Source of the DNA: CAXBNB01 sp040222275
Lineage (GTDB): Bacteria; Bacteroidota; Bacteroidia; Cytophagales; Cyclobacteriaceae
Assembly (NCBI GenBank): GCA_040222275.1
Contig: JAVKDJ010000002.1
Span: 434,001 to 498,000, forward strand
Direction of reading: 5' to 3'
Length of the DNA: 64,000 nt
Notes under the pieces: model-generated
The model's input: the letters and a program-made list of their open reading frames with translations, nothing else
Database searches by the model: none
What the model was told of the DNA's origin: nothing
Shown here: positions 53,966 through 63,189 of the stretch, in pieces
Layout: each line of letters begins with the position of its first letter
How positions within the stretch are numbered: position 1 is the stretch's first letter
Position numbers and translations under genes: made by a program

Positions 53966-54994
53966 ATGGGTTTATTCGATTTTTTCTCAAGTGATATAGC
54001 CATTGATCTTGGCACAGCCAACACCTTGATCATTCACAAAGGCCAGGTTGTGGTGGACGAACCATCCATCATTGCAATCGACAAAGCAAAAAACAAAGTA
54101 CTGGCCATTGGGAATGAAGCCATGCAGATGCATGAAAAAACCCATGACAATATCAAGACCATACGCCCTCTGAAAGACGGTGTTATTGCCGACTTCCAGG
54201 CTGCTGAATTTATGATCAGGGGTATGATCAATATGATTGCCGACCACAAAAAGAGGTTTTTCCCGGCATCACATAGAATGATCATCTGTATTCCGTCTGG
54301 TATAACCGAAGTAGAAAAAAGGGCAGTGAGGGACTCGGCTGAACACGCCGGGGCAAAAGAGGTATTTATGATATCTGAGCCGATCGCGGCTGCTATTGGT
54401 ATCGGAATAGAAATCAACAGGCCGGTAGGTAGCATGATCGTAGATATCGGGGGTGGTACTACAGAAATTGCAGTGATTGCCCTCTCTGGTATAGTATGTG
54501 ATCAATCCATAAGGGTGGCGGGTGACGCGTTCAACAAGGATATTCTCGATTATATGAGGAGGCAACACAACCTGTTGATCGGTGAAAGAACTGCTGAGAA
54601 AGTAAAAATAACGATTGGTTCGGCCCTTACGGAATTGGAAGACCCCCCAGAGGATTTTGATATCAGGGGAAGGGATTTGATGACGGGTATCCCGAAAGTA
54701 ATACAACTGTCATATTCAGAAGTGGCCTTTGCCATTGATAAGTCAGTGTCGAAAATAGAAGAGGCAGTATTGAAAGCCCTGGAAATCGCACCACCTGAAT
54801 TGTCTGCCGATATTTATGACAATGGTATCTACCTTACGGGTGGAGGGGCATTGTTGCGTGGGCTAGACAAGAGGCTTGCCGCAAAAACCAAACTCCCGAT
54901 ACATGTAGCGGAAGATCCTTTGCTGGCAGTTGTGAAGGGCACAGGGATAGCATTGAAAGACATTGAAAAATATAAAGCAGTACTAATGCAATGA
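53966..54994 (+). CDS. mreB: Rod shape-determining protein MreB
   Basis: A 342-residue actin homologue that guides cell-wall growth. ATPase marks: DIAIDLGTANTLI (phosphate 1), VDIGGGTTEIAVIAL (phosphate 2) and GIYLTGGGALLRGLD (adenosine). First gene of the shape operon; no full promoter could be fixed in the 151-bp gap before it, which contains a weak AAACCC-GGGTTT hairpin. Confidence 0.98.
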   Translation: MGLFDFFSSDIAIDLGTANTLIIHKGQVVVDEPSIIAIDKAKNKVLAIGNEAMQMHEKTHDNIKTIRPLKDGVIADFQAAEFMIRGMINMIADHKKRFFPASHRMIICIPSGITEVEKRAVRDSAEHAGAKEVFMISEPIAAAIGIGIEINRPVGSMIVDIGGGTTEIAVIALSGIVCDQSIRVAGDAFNKDILDYMRRQHNLLIGERTAEKVKITIGSALTELEDPPEDFDIRGRDLMTGIPKVIQLSYSEVAFAIDKSVSKIEEAVLKALEIAPPELSADIYDNGIYLTGGGALLRGLDKRLAAKTKLPIHVAEDPLLAVVKGTGIALKDIEKYKAVLMQ

Positions 54995-54999
54995 TATAA

Positions 55000-55833
55000 A
55001 TGCGTCGACTTCTCCAGTTTCTTTTCCGGTACAGAGCGTTTCTATTATTTTTATTTTTGGAGAGTCTTAGTTTTTGGTTGATTGTTGAAAACAACAGCTA
55101 TCAGGGCGCCAGGTATTTCAATTCAGCCAATGCTTTTACAGGTTCGATAAGCCAGGCCTCCCACGACCTCATTGCATTTTTTAATTTATCAAGACAAAAT
55201 AAAATACTGGCCGAAGAAAACGCCAGGTTAAAATCAAGGTTGTTGAGCCTGCCAGATAGCCTGGCAGGCGCGGCATTGGCACCTACGGAAATTGACTCTT
55301 CTGTTTGGAATTTTGTTCCGGCAAAAGTCATCAACAACTCGGTGTTTTTACAAAACAACCATATTACCCTGGATAAAGGAACCAAAGAGGGTGTTTATAA
55401 AGGAATGGGAGTGATCGGCTCTGAAGGGGCAGTTGGCCAGGTGGTTGCCGCATCGGACCATTTTTCTTCCGTGGCTTCTATTTTACATGGTGCACTACTG
55501 GTGTCTTCCATGCACGAGCCGTCCGGTTCACTTTGTACCACATCATGGGATGGATTGAATCCTCTGTATGTAAACATTCAATATTTACCGAGGCACCTGT
55601 CCTTGTACCAGGGAGATACCATTCTCACATCAGGGTACAATACGTTGTTTCCTCCAGGCACTATGATCGGCACAATAGAAGATGTATCCATTGCAGAAGA
55701 CGACACTTTTTATAATATTCGGGCAAAATTGTCCACAAACTTTTATCAGCTATCCTATGTTTATTTGGTTGATTTTAAGATGAAGGAGCAGAAGGATTCC
55801 CTGGAAAGAGCGCAACAACTAAGATATGAATAA
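55000..55833 (+). CDS. mreC: Rod shape-determining protein MreC
   Basis: A 277-residue bitopic protein: membrane helix near residues 12-30 (AFLLFLFLESLSFWLIV), coiled coil about 65-85 (QNKILAEENARLKSRLL), then the beta domains with FVPAKVINNSVFLQNNHITLDKG and VIGSEGAVGQVV. Starts five bases behind mreB and overlaps mreD by eight bases. Confidence 0.95.
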   Translation: MRRLLQFLFRYRAFLLFLFLESLSFWLIVENNSYQGARYFNSANAFTGSISQASHDLIAFFNLSRQNKILAEENARLKSRLLSLPDSLAGAALAPTEIDSSVWNFVPAKVINNSVFLQNNHITLDKGTKEGVYKGMGVIGSEGAVGQVVAASDHFSSVASILHGALLVSSMHEPSGSLCTTSWDGLNPLYVNIQYLPRHLSLYQGDTILTSGYNTLFPPGTMIGTIEDVSIAEDDTFYNIRAKLSTNFYQLSYVYLVDFKMKEQKDSLERAQQLRYE

Positions 55834-56341
55834 ACAAGGGGCATTTGGCACCATATTATTATCCCTGATAATCATTTTTGCGCAGGTTTTTGTCTTCAAA
55901 GACCTGGTGCTTTTTGGTGTAGCTTTTTGTTTTTTCTATGTACTGGCGCTCTTGTTAATACCGGTTGAAACAAACCCAATGCTGCAGATAGTGATCGGGT
56001 TTGTGATTGGGTTGATCACAGATGCCTTTTATAGTACGCAGGGAGTACACGCATCGGCGGCTACCTTTTTAATGTTCGTGCGCCCTTTTTGGATCAATAT
56101 CCTCAACCCGGGCACAGGTTATGGTGCCGTTGACCGCATCAACATAAGGACACAAGGGGTGCAGTGGTTTCTTACCTACACTTATCCGTTGATATTGTTG
56201 CATTGCCTGATATTATTTTTTGTAGAGGCTTTTGGCTTTGCTAATTTTTTGATCACTTTGTCAAAGGCGTTTTTCAGCTCGCTGTTTACACTGGTGGTAG
56301 TGCTGATTATCCAGTATTTGTTTTTGAACAAGGCTAAGTGA
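55826..56341 (+). CDS. mreD: Rod shape-determining protein MreD
   Basis: A 171-residue polytopic membrane protein (about five helices), with the family-like FGVAFCFFYVLALLLIPVET and GFVIGLITDAFYSTQGVHASA. Position between mreC and the PBP2 gene secures the call. Confidence 0.92.
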   Translation: MNKQGAFGTILLSLIIIFAQVFVFKDLVLFGVAFCFFYVLALLLIPVETNPMLQIVIGFVIGLITDAFYSTQGVHASAATFLMFVRPFWINILNPGTGYGAVDRINIRTQGVQWFLTYTYPLILLHCLILFFVEAFGFANFLITLSKAFFSSLFTLVVVLIIQYLFLNKAK

Positions 56342-56451
56342 CTTAAATAAGTTGCTATAAAAAAACAGGGATTAATCCACCTGTTCTGTGATATCAGCAT
56401 TGTTTTTTTCGTTACTATGGGAGTACTATACCTTTAAGATATATATGATAT

Positions 56452-58263
56452 ATGAATGACAGCAGAAAATATATTATCAGGGCTTTGATATTGATAATAG
56501 CGGTCATTTTTGCGTCAAAACTTTTTTCCATACAAGTGCTCAACGAAAGCTACAGATTGGCTGCTGAGAGCAATATTGTGCAGGAAATTATCGAATACCC
56601 TTACCGCGGCTTGATTTTCGACCGCAACAAAGAGCTACTGGTATATAACGAGCCGAGCTACGACTTGATGGTGGTGCCAAGGGAAGTAGAAAACCTCGAC
56701 ACACTGGCTTTTTGTAGTGCCTTTGGCCTGGAGCGTGAAGATTTTGACAAAAGGATGATAAAGGCCTGGCGCTATTCTAGCATCAAACCATCCCAATTCA
56801 TCAAGCAAATTCCCAGCGAAGATTTTGCCCGGGTGCAGGACAAGTTGGTTGGTTTTGAAGGCTTCTATGCCACTGCTAGAACGGTGAGGAAATATTCAAA
56901 TGATGGCTTGGCCAATGTGTTTGGATACATAGGTGAAATAAGCTCGAACCAACTCAAGCGAGACACCAGCAACTACTACCGCTCTGGCGATTATATTGGT
57001 ATTACCGGTATAGAGTCTTCTTACGAAGAGCAACTGAGGGGGCGCAGGGGTGTGAAATTCAAAATGGTGAATGTGAGGGGTATAGAAAAGGGGCCATTCA
57101 AAGGGGGTAGTCTTGATACCCTGGCCATACCAGGGGAGAATATTACCTTGTCAATAGATATTGATTTGCAGATGTATGCCGAGAGGTTGATGAAGGGCAA
57201 GATTGGGAGTGTGGTTGCCATCGAGCCATCCACAGGTGAAATTCTGGCTTTTGTGTCTAGCCCAAGCTACAATCCCAACCTGCTTACAGGAAGAAACTTC
57301 GGGGAAAATTATGGTAGTATAGCAACAGATAGTCTTCAACCATTGTTTAATCGCCCCCTTATGGCGATGTATCCACCCGGATCGATTTTCAAAATAATCC
57401 AGGGCCTGATTGCACTTGAAGAAGGTGTATTGGGGCCAGAGGAAGAAATATATTGCGACAATACGCTCATAGCAGACCATGCGGCCCCCGGATACTACGA
57501 TGTACAAAAAGCAGTAAAGTATTCTTCCAACAATTTCTTCGTGAAGGTTTTCAAAAGAATAATTAACCGGGATGCAGCAAGCGATGCGAAAAGCCAATTT
57601 AATCAAGCTCCTATCGGATTGGGCAGATGGAATGACATGGTGTCCCAATTTGGACTAGGCTCCCCATTGGGAATTGACCTCCCCAATGAGGGGTCGGGAT
57701 CTATTCCAAGCCCTGAACTGTACGATCAGATCTATAAAGGCAGGGGTACCTGGAAGTTTTCGAATATCTTTTCTTTAAGTATAGGGCAAGGTGAAATATT
57801 GATGAACCCCATCCAAATGGCCAATTTGGCCGCCATAATGGCCAACAGGGGGCATTATTATATTCCACACATCGCCAAGGGTATCGGGCAGACCAACTAT
57901 CTGGATCCGAAATATAAGGAAAGGCATGAGACAAATATAAGCCCTGAACATTTTCCTGTAATTATCAATGGTATGGAGGAGGTGGTGAACGCCACTGCTA
58001 CCAGGGCCAAAATAAAAGACATTGCCATCTGTGGAAAAACAGGTACAGCGCAAAACCCCCATGGAGAAGACCATTCGGTATTCATGGCGTTTGCCCCAAA
58101 GGAGAATCCGCAAATAGCCATTTCAGTTTTTGTGGAAAACGCCGGATGGGGAGGAAGGGCGGCTGCAACCACTGCCAGCTTGCTGATAGAGAAATATATT
58201 AGGGGAGAGATTACCCGACCATGGTGGGAGGAATTTGTTTTGAAAGGAGATTTTTTGTATTGA
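56452..58263 (+). CDS. mrdA: Penicillin-binding protein 2 (elongasome transpeptidase)
   Basis: A 603-residue class B PBP. One N-terminal membrane helix (ALILIIAVIFASKLF), pedestal domain with YPYRGLIFDRN, and a transpeptidase with S311-I-F-K (PPGSIFKI), S358-S-N (YSSNNFF) and K529-T-G (CGKTGTA). It cross-links peptidoglycan during elongation together with RodA. A 110-bp gap before it holds a weak hairpin, so a separate promoter is possible. Confidence 0.97.
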   Translation: MNDSRKYIIRALILIIAVIFASKLFSIQVLNESYRLAAESNIVQEIIEYPYRGLIFDRNKELLVYNEPSYDLMVVPREVENLDTLAFCSAFGLEREDFDKRMIKAWRYSSIKPSQFIKQIPSEDFARVQDKLVGFEGFYATARTVRKYSNDGLANVFGYIGEISSNQLKRDTSNYYRSGDYIGITGIESSYEEQLRGRRGVKFKMVNVRGIEKGPFKGGSLDTLAIPGENITLSIDIDLQMYAERLMKGKIGSVVAIEPSTGEILAFVSSPSYNPNLLTGRNFGENYGSIATDSLQPLFNRPLMAMYPPGSIFKIIQGLIALEEGVLGPEEEIYCDNTLIADHAAPGYYDVQKAVKYSSNNFFVKVFKRIINRDAASDAKSQFNQAPIGLGRWNDMVSQFGLGSPLGIDLPNEGSGSIPSPELYDQIYKGRGTWKFSNIFSLSIGQGEILMNPIQMANLAAIMANRGHYYIPHIAKGIGQTNYLDPKYKERHETNISPEHFPVIINGMEEVVNATATRAKIKDIAICGKTGTAQNPHGEDHSVFMAFAPKENPQIAISVFVENAGWGGRAAATTASLLIEKYIRGEITRPWWEEFVLKGDFLY

Positions 58264-59528
58264 GTAGCAGGGGAAAAATATGGGACAGGATTGATTGGAT
58301 CACTGTGATACTGTACCTCATTTTGGTATTCTGGGGCTGGTTCAATATTTATGCGGCCGTCTATGATGAAGAACTGGCGGTTTCGATGTTTTCCTTATCC
58401 ACCAATTCAGGCAAGCAGTTGATTTGGATTGGTACTTCTTTCCTGTTGATACTTGGGGTAATGATGCTGGATTTTAAGTTCTATGATTCTTTCAGCTATG
58501 TTTTTTATGCCCTCATGATACTGCTGTTGTTGGCTGTGCTGGGTACCGGGACGATCGTGTCAGGCTCGAAATCCTGGTTTCAGGTCGGGGGCTTCCGTTT
58601 GCAGCCTTCGGAGTTCACTAAGTTTGCTACGGCCCTGGCTATAGCCAAGTTTTTGGGTACGGTAAATGTGAAGCTGGACAATGCCAAAAACCAGTTGATT
58701 GCGGCAGGGCTGATCGGTGTACCGATTGTCCTGATTATTTTGCAAGGGGATTTGGGTTCGGCCATGGTGTTTGGGGCGTTTGTGTTGGTATATTACCGCG
58801 AGGGTTTGTCACCCATCTTGTTTGCCCTTGGGTTGGGGGTTATCGCCTTGTTTATCGTATCCCTTTTAGTGGACCAAACGCTGATTTTTATTGTCACCGG
58901 CTCTTTGGCACTTATTTTCATTGGCCTTTCTATCAAGAATTTTAAGAAAATCCTGGTCATCATTGGCATGGCTGTTTTTGTAGTGGGTATGGTCAAGAGT
59001 GTGGACTTCATCATGACTGATGTGCTCAAACCACACCAACGCAACAGGGTGGTGTCGCTGTTCAATCCCGATGCAGACCCCCTGGGTGTCGGCTGGAATG
59101 TGACCCAATCGAAGATAGCTATCGGCTCGGGAGGTGTTTTTGGCAAGGGTTTTTTAAATGGCACCCAAACCAAGTATGACTTTGTGCCCGAGCAGAGTAC
59201 GGATTTCATATTCTGCACACTCGGTGAAGAACATGGATGGGTGGGAAGTGTCTTGTTGATTACCTTGTTTAGCATACTTCTTGTCAGGATTTCGATTATC
59301 GCCGAGCGGCAAAAGTCGCGGTTTGCCAGGGTGTATGGTTATGGCGTTTTGGCTGTGCTTTTTTTCCATTTTATGGTAAACATCGCCATGACGATTGGCT
59401 TGTTTCCTGTGATTGGCATCCCTCTTCCATTCTTCAGCTACGGGGGATCATCCCTTTGGTCATTTACCATTTTGCTGTTTATCCTGCTCAATCTGGATGC
59501 TCACCGCATGCAGGTGCTCATGCATTAA
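58260..59528 (+). CDS. rodA: Rod shape-determining protein RodA (peptidoglycan polymerase)
   Basis: A SEDS-family glycosyltransferase with about ten membrane helices, 422 residues from the TTG at 58260. An ATG at 58221 in the same frame would add 13 residues but overlaps mrdA by 43 bases; a good GAAAGGAGA ribosome site lies about 9 bases before the TTG and the junction is TTGA. Marks: GSKSWFQVGGFRLQPSEFTKFA, GDLGSAMVFGAF, FGKGFLNGTQTKYDFVPEQSTDFIFCTLGEEHGWVG and the C-terminal GIPLPFFSYGGSSLWS. Last gene of the shape operon. Confidence 0.95.
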   Translation: MSSRGKIWDRIDWITVILYLILVFWGWFNIYAAVYDEELAVSMFSLSTNSGKQLIWIGTSFLLILGVMMLDFKFYDSFSYVFYALMILLLLAVLGTGTIVSGSKSWFQVGGFRLQPSEFTKFATALAIAKFLGTVNVKLDNAKNQLIAAGLIGVPIVLIILQGDLGSAMVFGAFVLVYYREGLSPILFALGLGVIALFIVSLLVDQTLIFIVTGSLALIFIGLSIKNFKKILVIIGMAVFVVGMVKSVDFIMTDVLKPHQRNRVVSLFNPDADPLGVGWNVTQSKIAIGSGGVFGKGFLNGTQTKYDFVPEQSTDFIFCTLGEEHGWVGSVLLITLFSILLVRISIIAERQKSRFARVYGYGVLAVLFFHFMVNIAMTIGLFPVIGIPLPFFSYGGSSLWSFTILLFILLNLDAHRMQVLMH

Positions 59529-59556
59529 AAAACCCAATCCCTTTTCAGGAATTGGG
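59527..59556 (-). terminator. Terminator of cysH
   Basis: Stem of CCCAATTCC and GGGATTGGG (one central mismatch) around a loop TGAAAA, followed on the minus strand by TTTTTT. On the plus strand it may also stop rodA, though the T run there is weaker. Confidence 0.75.
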
Positions 59557-59579
59557 CTTGCAATTATTTTCGTTTAAGC

Positions 59580-60311
59580 CTACAGGTGCAGCCCGCATTC
59601 AGTTTTAGGACTGTTGTTCCACCTGCCAGACCGGCCTTTTCCTGGTACGGTACAGTGCTCGCATCCTATGGAAAAATACCCTTTGGCCACCAGCGGGTGA
59701 AAGGGCAGGTTGTGGTCTTTTATGTAAGCTTCCCTTTCTTCCTGGGTAACATCCAGCAACGGGTAAAACTTCACAATGCCATTTCTATCTTCAAAAATAT
59801 CGAGGGACGACCGGTGGTCGCTTTGCCATTCCATTAGCCCGGATACCCAAATTTTGAAATTTTCCTTGATATCGTTGAGGGGTTCAACTTTATTGATAGA
59901 GCAACAGAAATCCGGATCCTTTTTCCACGTTTCTTCCTTGGTGGTAAACTCGTGTTTCCACTCTTCGGCCCGTATGCTTTCCACATTCAATCCATAGAGT
60001 TCGGTGAGCTTCTCTTTGTATTCAAGGGTTTCCCTGAAGTGATAGCCCGTGTCTATGAAATAAATTTTTTGCTTTGGGTGGATTTTTGAAAACACCCTGA
60101 GCAGGAAAGCAGAAGTGGCAGCAAAAGAGGAAGTCAACATGATGTCCTTTTCATCAAAGTCCTCGTACAGAGCCCTCACACGCTCGTTTACAGAAAGCGA
60201 ATGGTATTTGTCATTCAGCAATTTGATCTGTTCGGCACGGGTGTCAGGATTGTCAAGGTCAAATGGCGCATTGACCAGTTGATTTTGTGTTTCTGCTTTT
60301 TCAGCCTCCAT
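59580..60311 (-). CDS. cysH: Phosphoadenylyl- or adenylyl-sulfate reductase
   Basis: A 243-residue assimilatory sulfate reductase. Start at the ATG at 60311 rather than an in-frame TTG at 60323. Cysteines C136-C137 (DFCCSINKVEPL) and C217-x2-C220 (GYFSIGCEHCTVPGKGR) are the four [4Fe-4S] ligands of the APS-type reductase, and C239 in ECGLHL is the catalytic cysteine. The Fe-S type suggests APS rather than PAPS as substrate. No other sulfate genes are adjacent. Confidence 0.94.
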   Translation of the reverse strand: MEAEKAETQNQLVNAPFDLDNPDTRAEQIKLLNDKYHSLSVNERVRALYEDFDEKDIMLTSSFAATSAFLLRVFSKIHPKQKIYFIDTGYHFRETLEYKEKLTELYGLNVESIRAEEWKHEFTTKEETWKKDPDFCCSINKVEPLNDIKENFKIWVSGLMEWQSDHRSSLDIFEDRNGIVKFYPLLDVTQEEREAYIKDHNLPFHPLVAKGYFSIGCEHCTVPGKGRSGRWNNSPKTECGLHL

Positions 60312-60705
60312 ATTCTCTATCAATTAAATTAAATATTGCTTCTCTTACGTAAATTTTTTTAATCGGGTCTATAATTTTTTTAATCAATTGAGAATTAATG
60401 TTGTTTGGGTTGTTCAATTGGGGCAATATAATCAAAAAAGGAAAAAGCCCCTGCTGGCAAGTCGAAAGAGGCATCTGTATCTGATGGGATAGACAATTCT
60501 TCTGACTTATCTGCACCCGGCATCCACCATCCGTATGTTTTATAGATATAAAACACCGCATGGGACGGGACAGGATTTAGCACCTTTTCCCAAACAATGG
60601 GAAGGTTGCCAAGGCTTCAAAGGGCCGCTCCCTCCACCTTTCTTGATAAGTTGACATCTAAAAGAACGAACGGCAAAGCTAGATGAAATATATTTTCAAA
60701 GCAAA
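60312..60705. other. 394-bp gap between cysH and the T9SS cargo gene
   Basis: No RNA gene, repeat or strong promoter seen. It includes AT-rich DNA upstream of cysH (60312-60390) and a short coding-like stretch on the minus strand at 60395-60583, described separately. The cysH promoter should lie here; no full consensus was found. Confidence 0.5.
60395..60583 (-). pseudogene. Possible small gene or gene remnant
   Basis: A 62-codon open frame from a GTG, with no ATG. Its composition looks coding (FYIYKTYGWWMPGADKSEE, FDLPAGAFSFFDYIAPIE) and the frame stays open for 11 codons upstream before a stop. It may be the C-terminal remnant of a larger lost gene or a short genuine protein. No family recognised. 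The evidence is weak. Confidence 0.3.
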
Positions 60706-62988
60706 TCAGCGCAGTACCTGCACATACCCACTGTATGCTTTGTTGAACTGTCTATTTTCAAAAGTGTAGAAAAAAACACCAGAAGGTAAACCCTCCGCGC
60801 CCCAATTGCCCCTATAGTCCGAACTGGAATAAACTGATTTTCCCTGTCGATTGAAAACATCCAATTTCCAGCCGTTCCCAGACCCTTTTATGAGAAACAC
60901 ATCATTGATGGCATCACCATTTGGCGTAAATACATTGGGGATAGATAGTAGGGATTCACAAAAATCGAATGTTACTTTGATAGAATCCCTATAGGAACAG
61001 GCTCCATTGAGTAATGCTACTTTGAACAATCCACTGTCAGATACCTCCAATGTTTCCGTATGGATGGAATCATTCCATATCACCATGGCTTCAGGAAACC
61101 GCGCCTCAAGGGTTAAAGTTTCTCCGTAACACAAATTTGTATCAGGCCCCAGGTCTATTTCCGGGATACGATCTACTTCAAGCACTACACTAGACTGGGC
61201 CGTACAAGCACCACGCCATACCGTGGCTTCATACCTGCCAGATTCTTCTACAACAAGATTGGGTTGTTGGTGGCCTGTGTTCCATGTAAAGCCGTCTATC
61301 TCATCGGGAAGTTTCAGGATTGTGATATCTTCTTCACAAATGCTACGGTCTTCACCAAATGAAAAAGAAAAAGGCTCGTTGATATCTACATGTATAGTGT
61401 CCCCCCGGAAACACGAGCCATTACGAGCTTCTACCCAGTAGGTGCCTGAATCCTGTACGGTAAAATTTTCTCCCCCGAAAGAGTTTTGCCACAGATAGTC
61501 CAACCCCTTGACATTGCCAACAAGGGTGACTTCCTGTGGAGGTGGTGCGCACAGGCTGACATCACCTATATCTATTTCTGGTAGAGGTTGAATATCCAGG
61601 GTTTTGGTATGGATTTCTGTTTCTCCGTTTTTGACAAAAGAAAGTGTGACAGTGTACATCCCTGCCGATGTGTATTCATGGCTTGGATTGAGCTCATTGG
61701 AAGTAACCCCATCCCCGAAATCCCAGGAAACTGACGATATCCCCAAAGTAGAGGTAAGGGAAAACAGTGTAGCCTCTCCCAGGCAGGCATGTTCTATGTT
61801 GAACGCATGGTATGGCAGATAAAATTTGGGCATATCGACCAGGCCGCTTTGGACCATTTTTCCTCCTAAGTAGATGGCATTGCTCACGAATGAGGATCTT
61901 TCCCTTGCTTGGTTGGGTTGCTCTATTAAGCTTACATAGAGACGGCCCTGGGGAAACCTACTGGTAGGGTCTGCATTGGTGACATAAATTTTACCGTCTG
62001 GGGCCAATTGAATGGTAGTATAGCAATCGCGCGCCAACTCAAAAACCGAGTCCCGGATTTCAGCGTGGGTTGGCAATGTGAGATCCACCTGATAGATGCC
62101 CCGGTTACAGTCGTGGACGGGGGGGAAATCCTGAAACCGGCCTGTGAAATAAAATTTGGAATTGTCCGGTGAAAACTCAACACTCCTATAGACAGTACTT
62201 GTGGCTTCCGTTTCTTTAATGGTAACCTTGTAACTTACATGGCCTGAGTTGTTGTCAAAATCAAACAGGTAAACCCCCTTGAAATGTATGGCCATGCCCA
62301 GTAGCGTTCCGTCAACAGAAGCCTTTAGTTCTCCTGAGGCATTGCTGTTTCCAGTCCGAAATTTATCAAATTCCTGAAAGGGCCCGGTATGGCTGACGAC
62401 CGGGGGCTGTATGCCATCGGAGGTTAGCAAATAGGCAAGGAAGTCGTCTTGTTCTCCATGTGCCAACAGCCAAATGTCCCTGCCATTGCTATGCAGTACG
62501 GCTTCTAGTTTATGTGCCACGGGTTGCCTGAGTAGGGTGTTTTTTTCCACTACATCTCCCAGGCCCATATTCGCAGATATATCTACAATTGAATAGTGCA
62601 GCTCAAGTTCTTGCAGACCAGTGTGGGTGAATATATAGTACAGGTTGTCAGAAAGTGGTCTTTTGACAATTAAAGCTCGTTGAGTAGTTCCAAAGCCTGC
62701 CAAACGTAAACTATTAGGCATAACTTGCCCGGTGCGGTCCCAGACTTTGGTGCCTTCAGTATAAAACAGCAGGTTGCCCTCTTTGTCAGAAATACTGGCG
62801 CAGCTGGAGAAAATATAATGTATGGATGAGGAAAGGCTGCTAACTCCCCCATTTTCATCGAATTGCAGGCCCGTGCCATCCCCGAATATCCAGTTAAGAC
62901 CTTCTTTTTGACAAAAGCCATTATAATGGGATATGACCAGTATCATGAATATTTCCAAAACTGTAAAAAATTTTGAAAATCTTAACAT
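60706..62988 (-). CDS. T9SS cargo protein with beta-propeller-like, PKD and gliding-type C-terminal domains
   Basis: A 760-residue secreted protein. Signal peptide MLRFSKFFTVLEIFMILVISH. The first 390 residues carry repeats resembling a seven-bladed propeller (WIFGDGTGLQFDENGGVSS, GNLLFYTEGTKVWD, FSPDNSKFYFTGR, LAPDGKIYVTNAD). One PKD domain follows at about 415-470 (SVSWDFGDGVTSNELNPSHEYTSAGMYTVTL), then Ig-like modules and a C-terminal gliding-associated sorting domain (IPNVFTPNGDAINDVFLIKG, VFNRQGKSVYSSSDY, GVFFYTFEN). A likely client of PorU/PorV. Confidence 0.9.
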   Translation of the reverse strand: MLRFSKFFTVLEIFMILVISHYNGFCQKEGLNWIFGDGTGLQFDENGGVSSLSSSIHYIFSSCASISDKEGNLLFYTEGTKVWDRTGQVMPNSLRLAGFGTTQRALIVKRPLSDNLYYIFTHTGLQELELHYSIVDISANMGLGDVVEKNTLLRQPVAHKLEAVLHSNGRDIWLLAHGEQDDFLAYLLTSDGIQPPVVSHTGPFQEFDKFRTGNSNASGELKASVDGTLLGMAIHFKGVYLFDFDNNSGHVSYKVTIKETEATSTVYRSVEFSPDNSKFYFTGRFQDFPPVHDCNRGIYQVDLTLPTHAEIRDSVFELARDCYTTIQLAPDGKIYVTNADPTSRFPQGRLYVSLIEQPNQARERSSFVSNAIYLGGKMVQSGLVDMPKFYLPYHAFNIEHACLGEATLFSLTSTLGISSVSWDFGDGVTSNELNPSHEYTSAGMYTVTLSFVKNGETEIHTKTLDIQPLPEIDIGDVSLCAPPPQEVTLVGNVKGLDYLWQNSFGGENFTVQDSGTYWVEARNGSCFRGDTIHVDINEPFSFSFGEDRSICEEDITILKLPDEIDGFTWNTGHQQPNLVVEESGRYEATVWRGACTAQSSVVLEVDRIPEIDLGPDTNLCYGETLTLEARFPEAMVIWNDSIHTETLEVSDSGLFKVALLNGACSYRDSIKVTFDFCESLLSIPNVFTPNGDAINDVFLIKGSGNGWKLDVFNRQGKSVYSSSDYRGNWGAEGLPSGVFFYTFENRQFNKAYSGYVQVLR

Positions 62989-63189
62989 TGTTAAAAAATT
63001 TAAAATGTATATTTATAGTAAAAAACCTAATTAATATAAGTTATAAAAGTACAAATTTAATGGAGATGGGTCACATAAAATGCCCCGTCTGAATTTTTGG
63101 TTGGTAATCCGTTAATAAAAATAGAGGAATCTGGGAATTTTAATCCTTATTACTTTATAAAATATTCTTATCACCTAACACTTACAATT

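Noticed and set aside
56342..56451. Hairpin AACAGG/CCTGTT between mreD and mrdA
   Set aside because: Short stem with a long loop and no adjacent T run; probably not a terminator.
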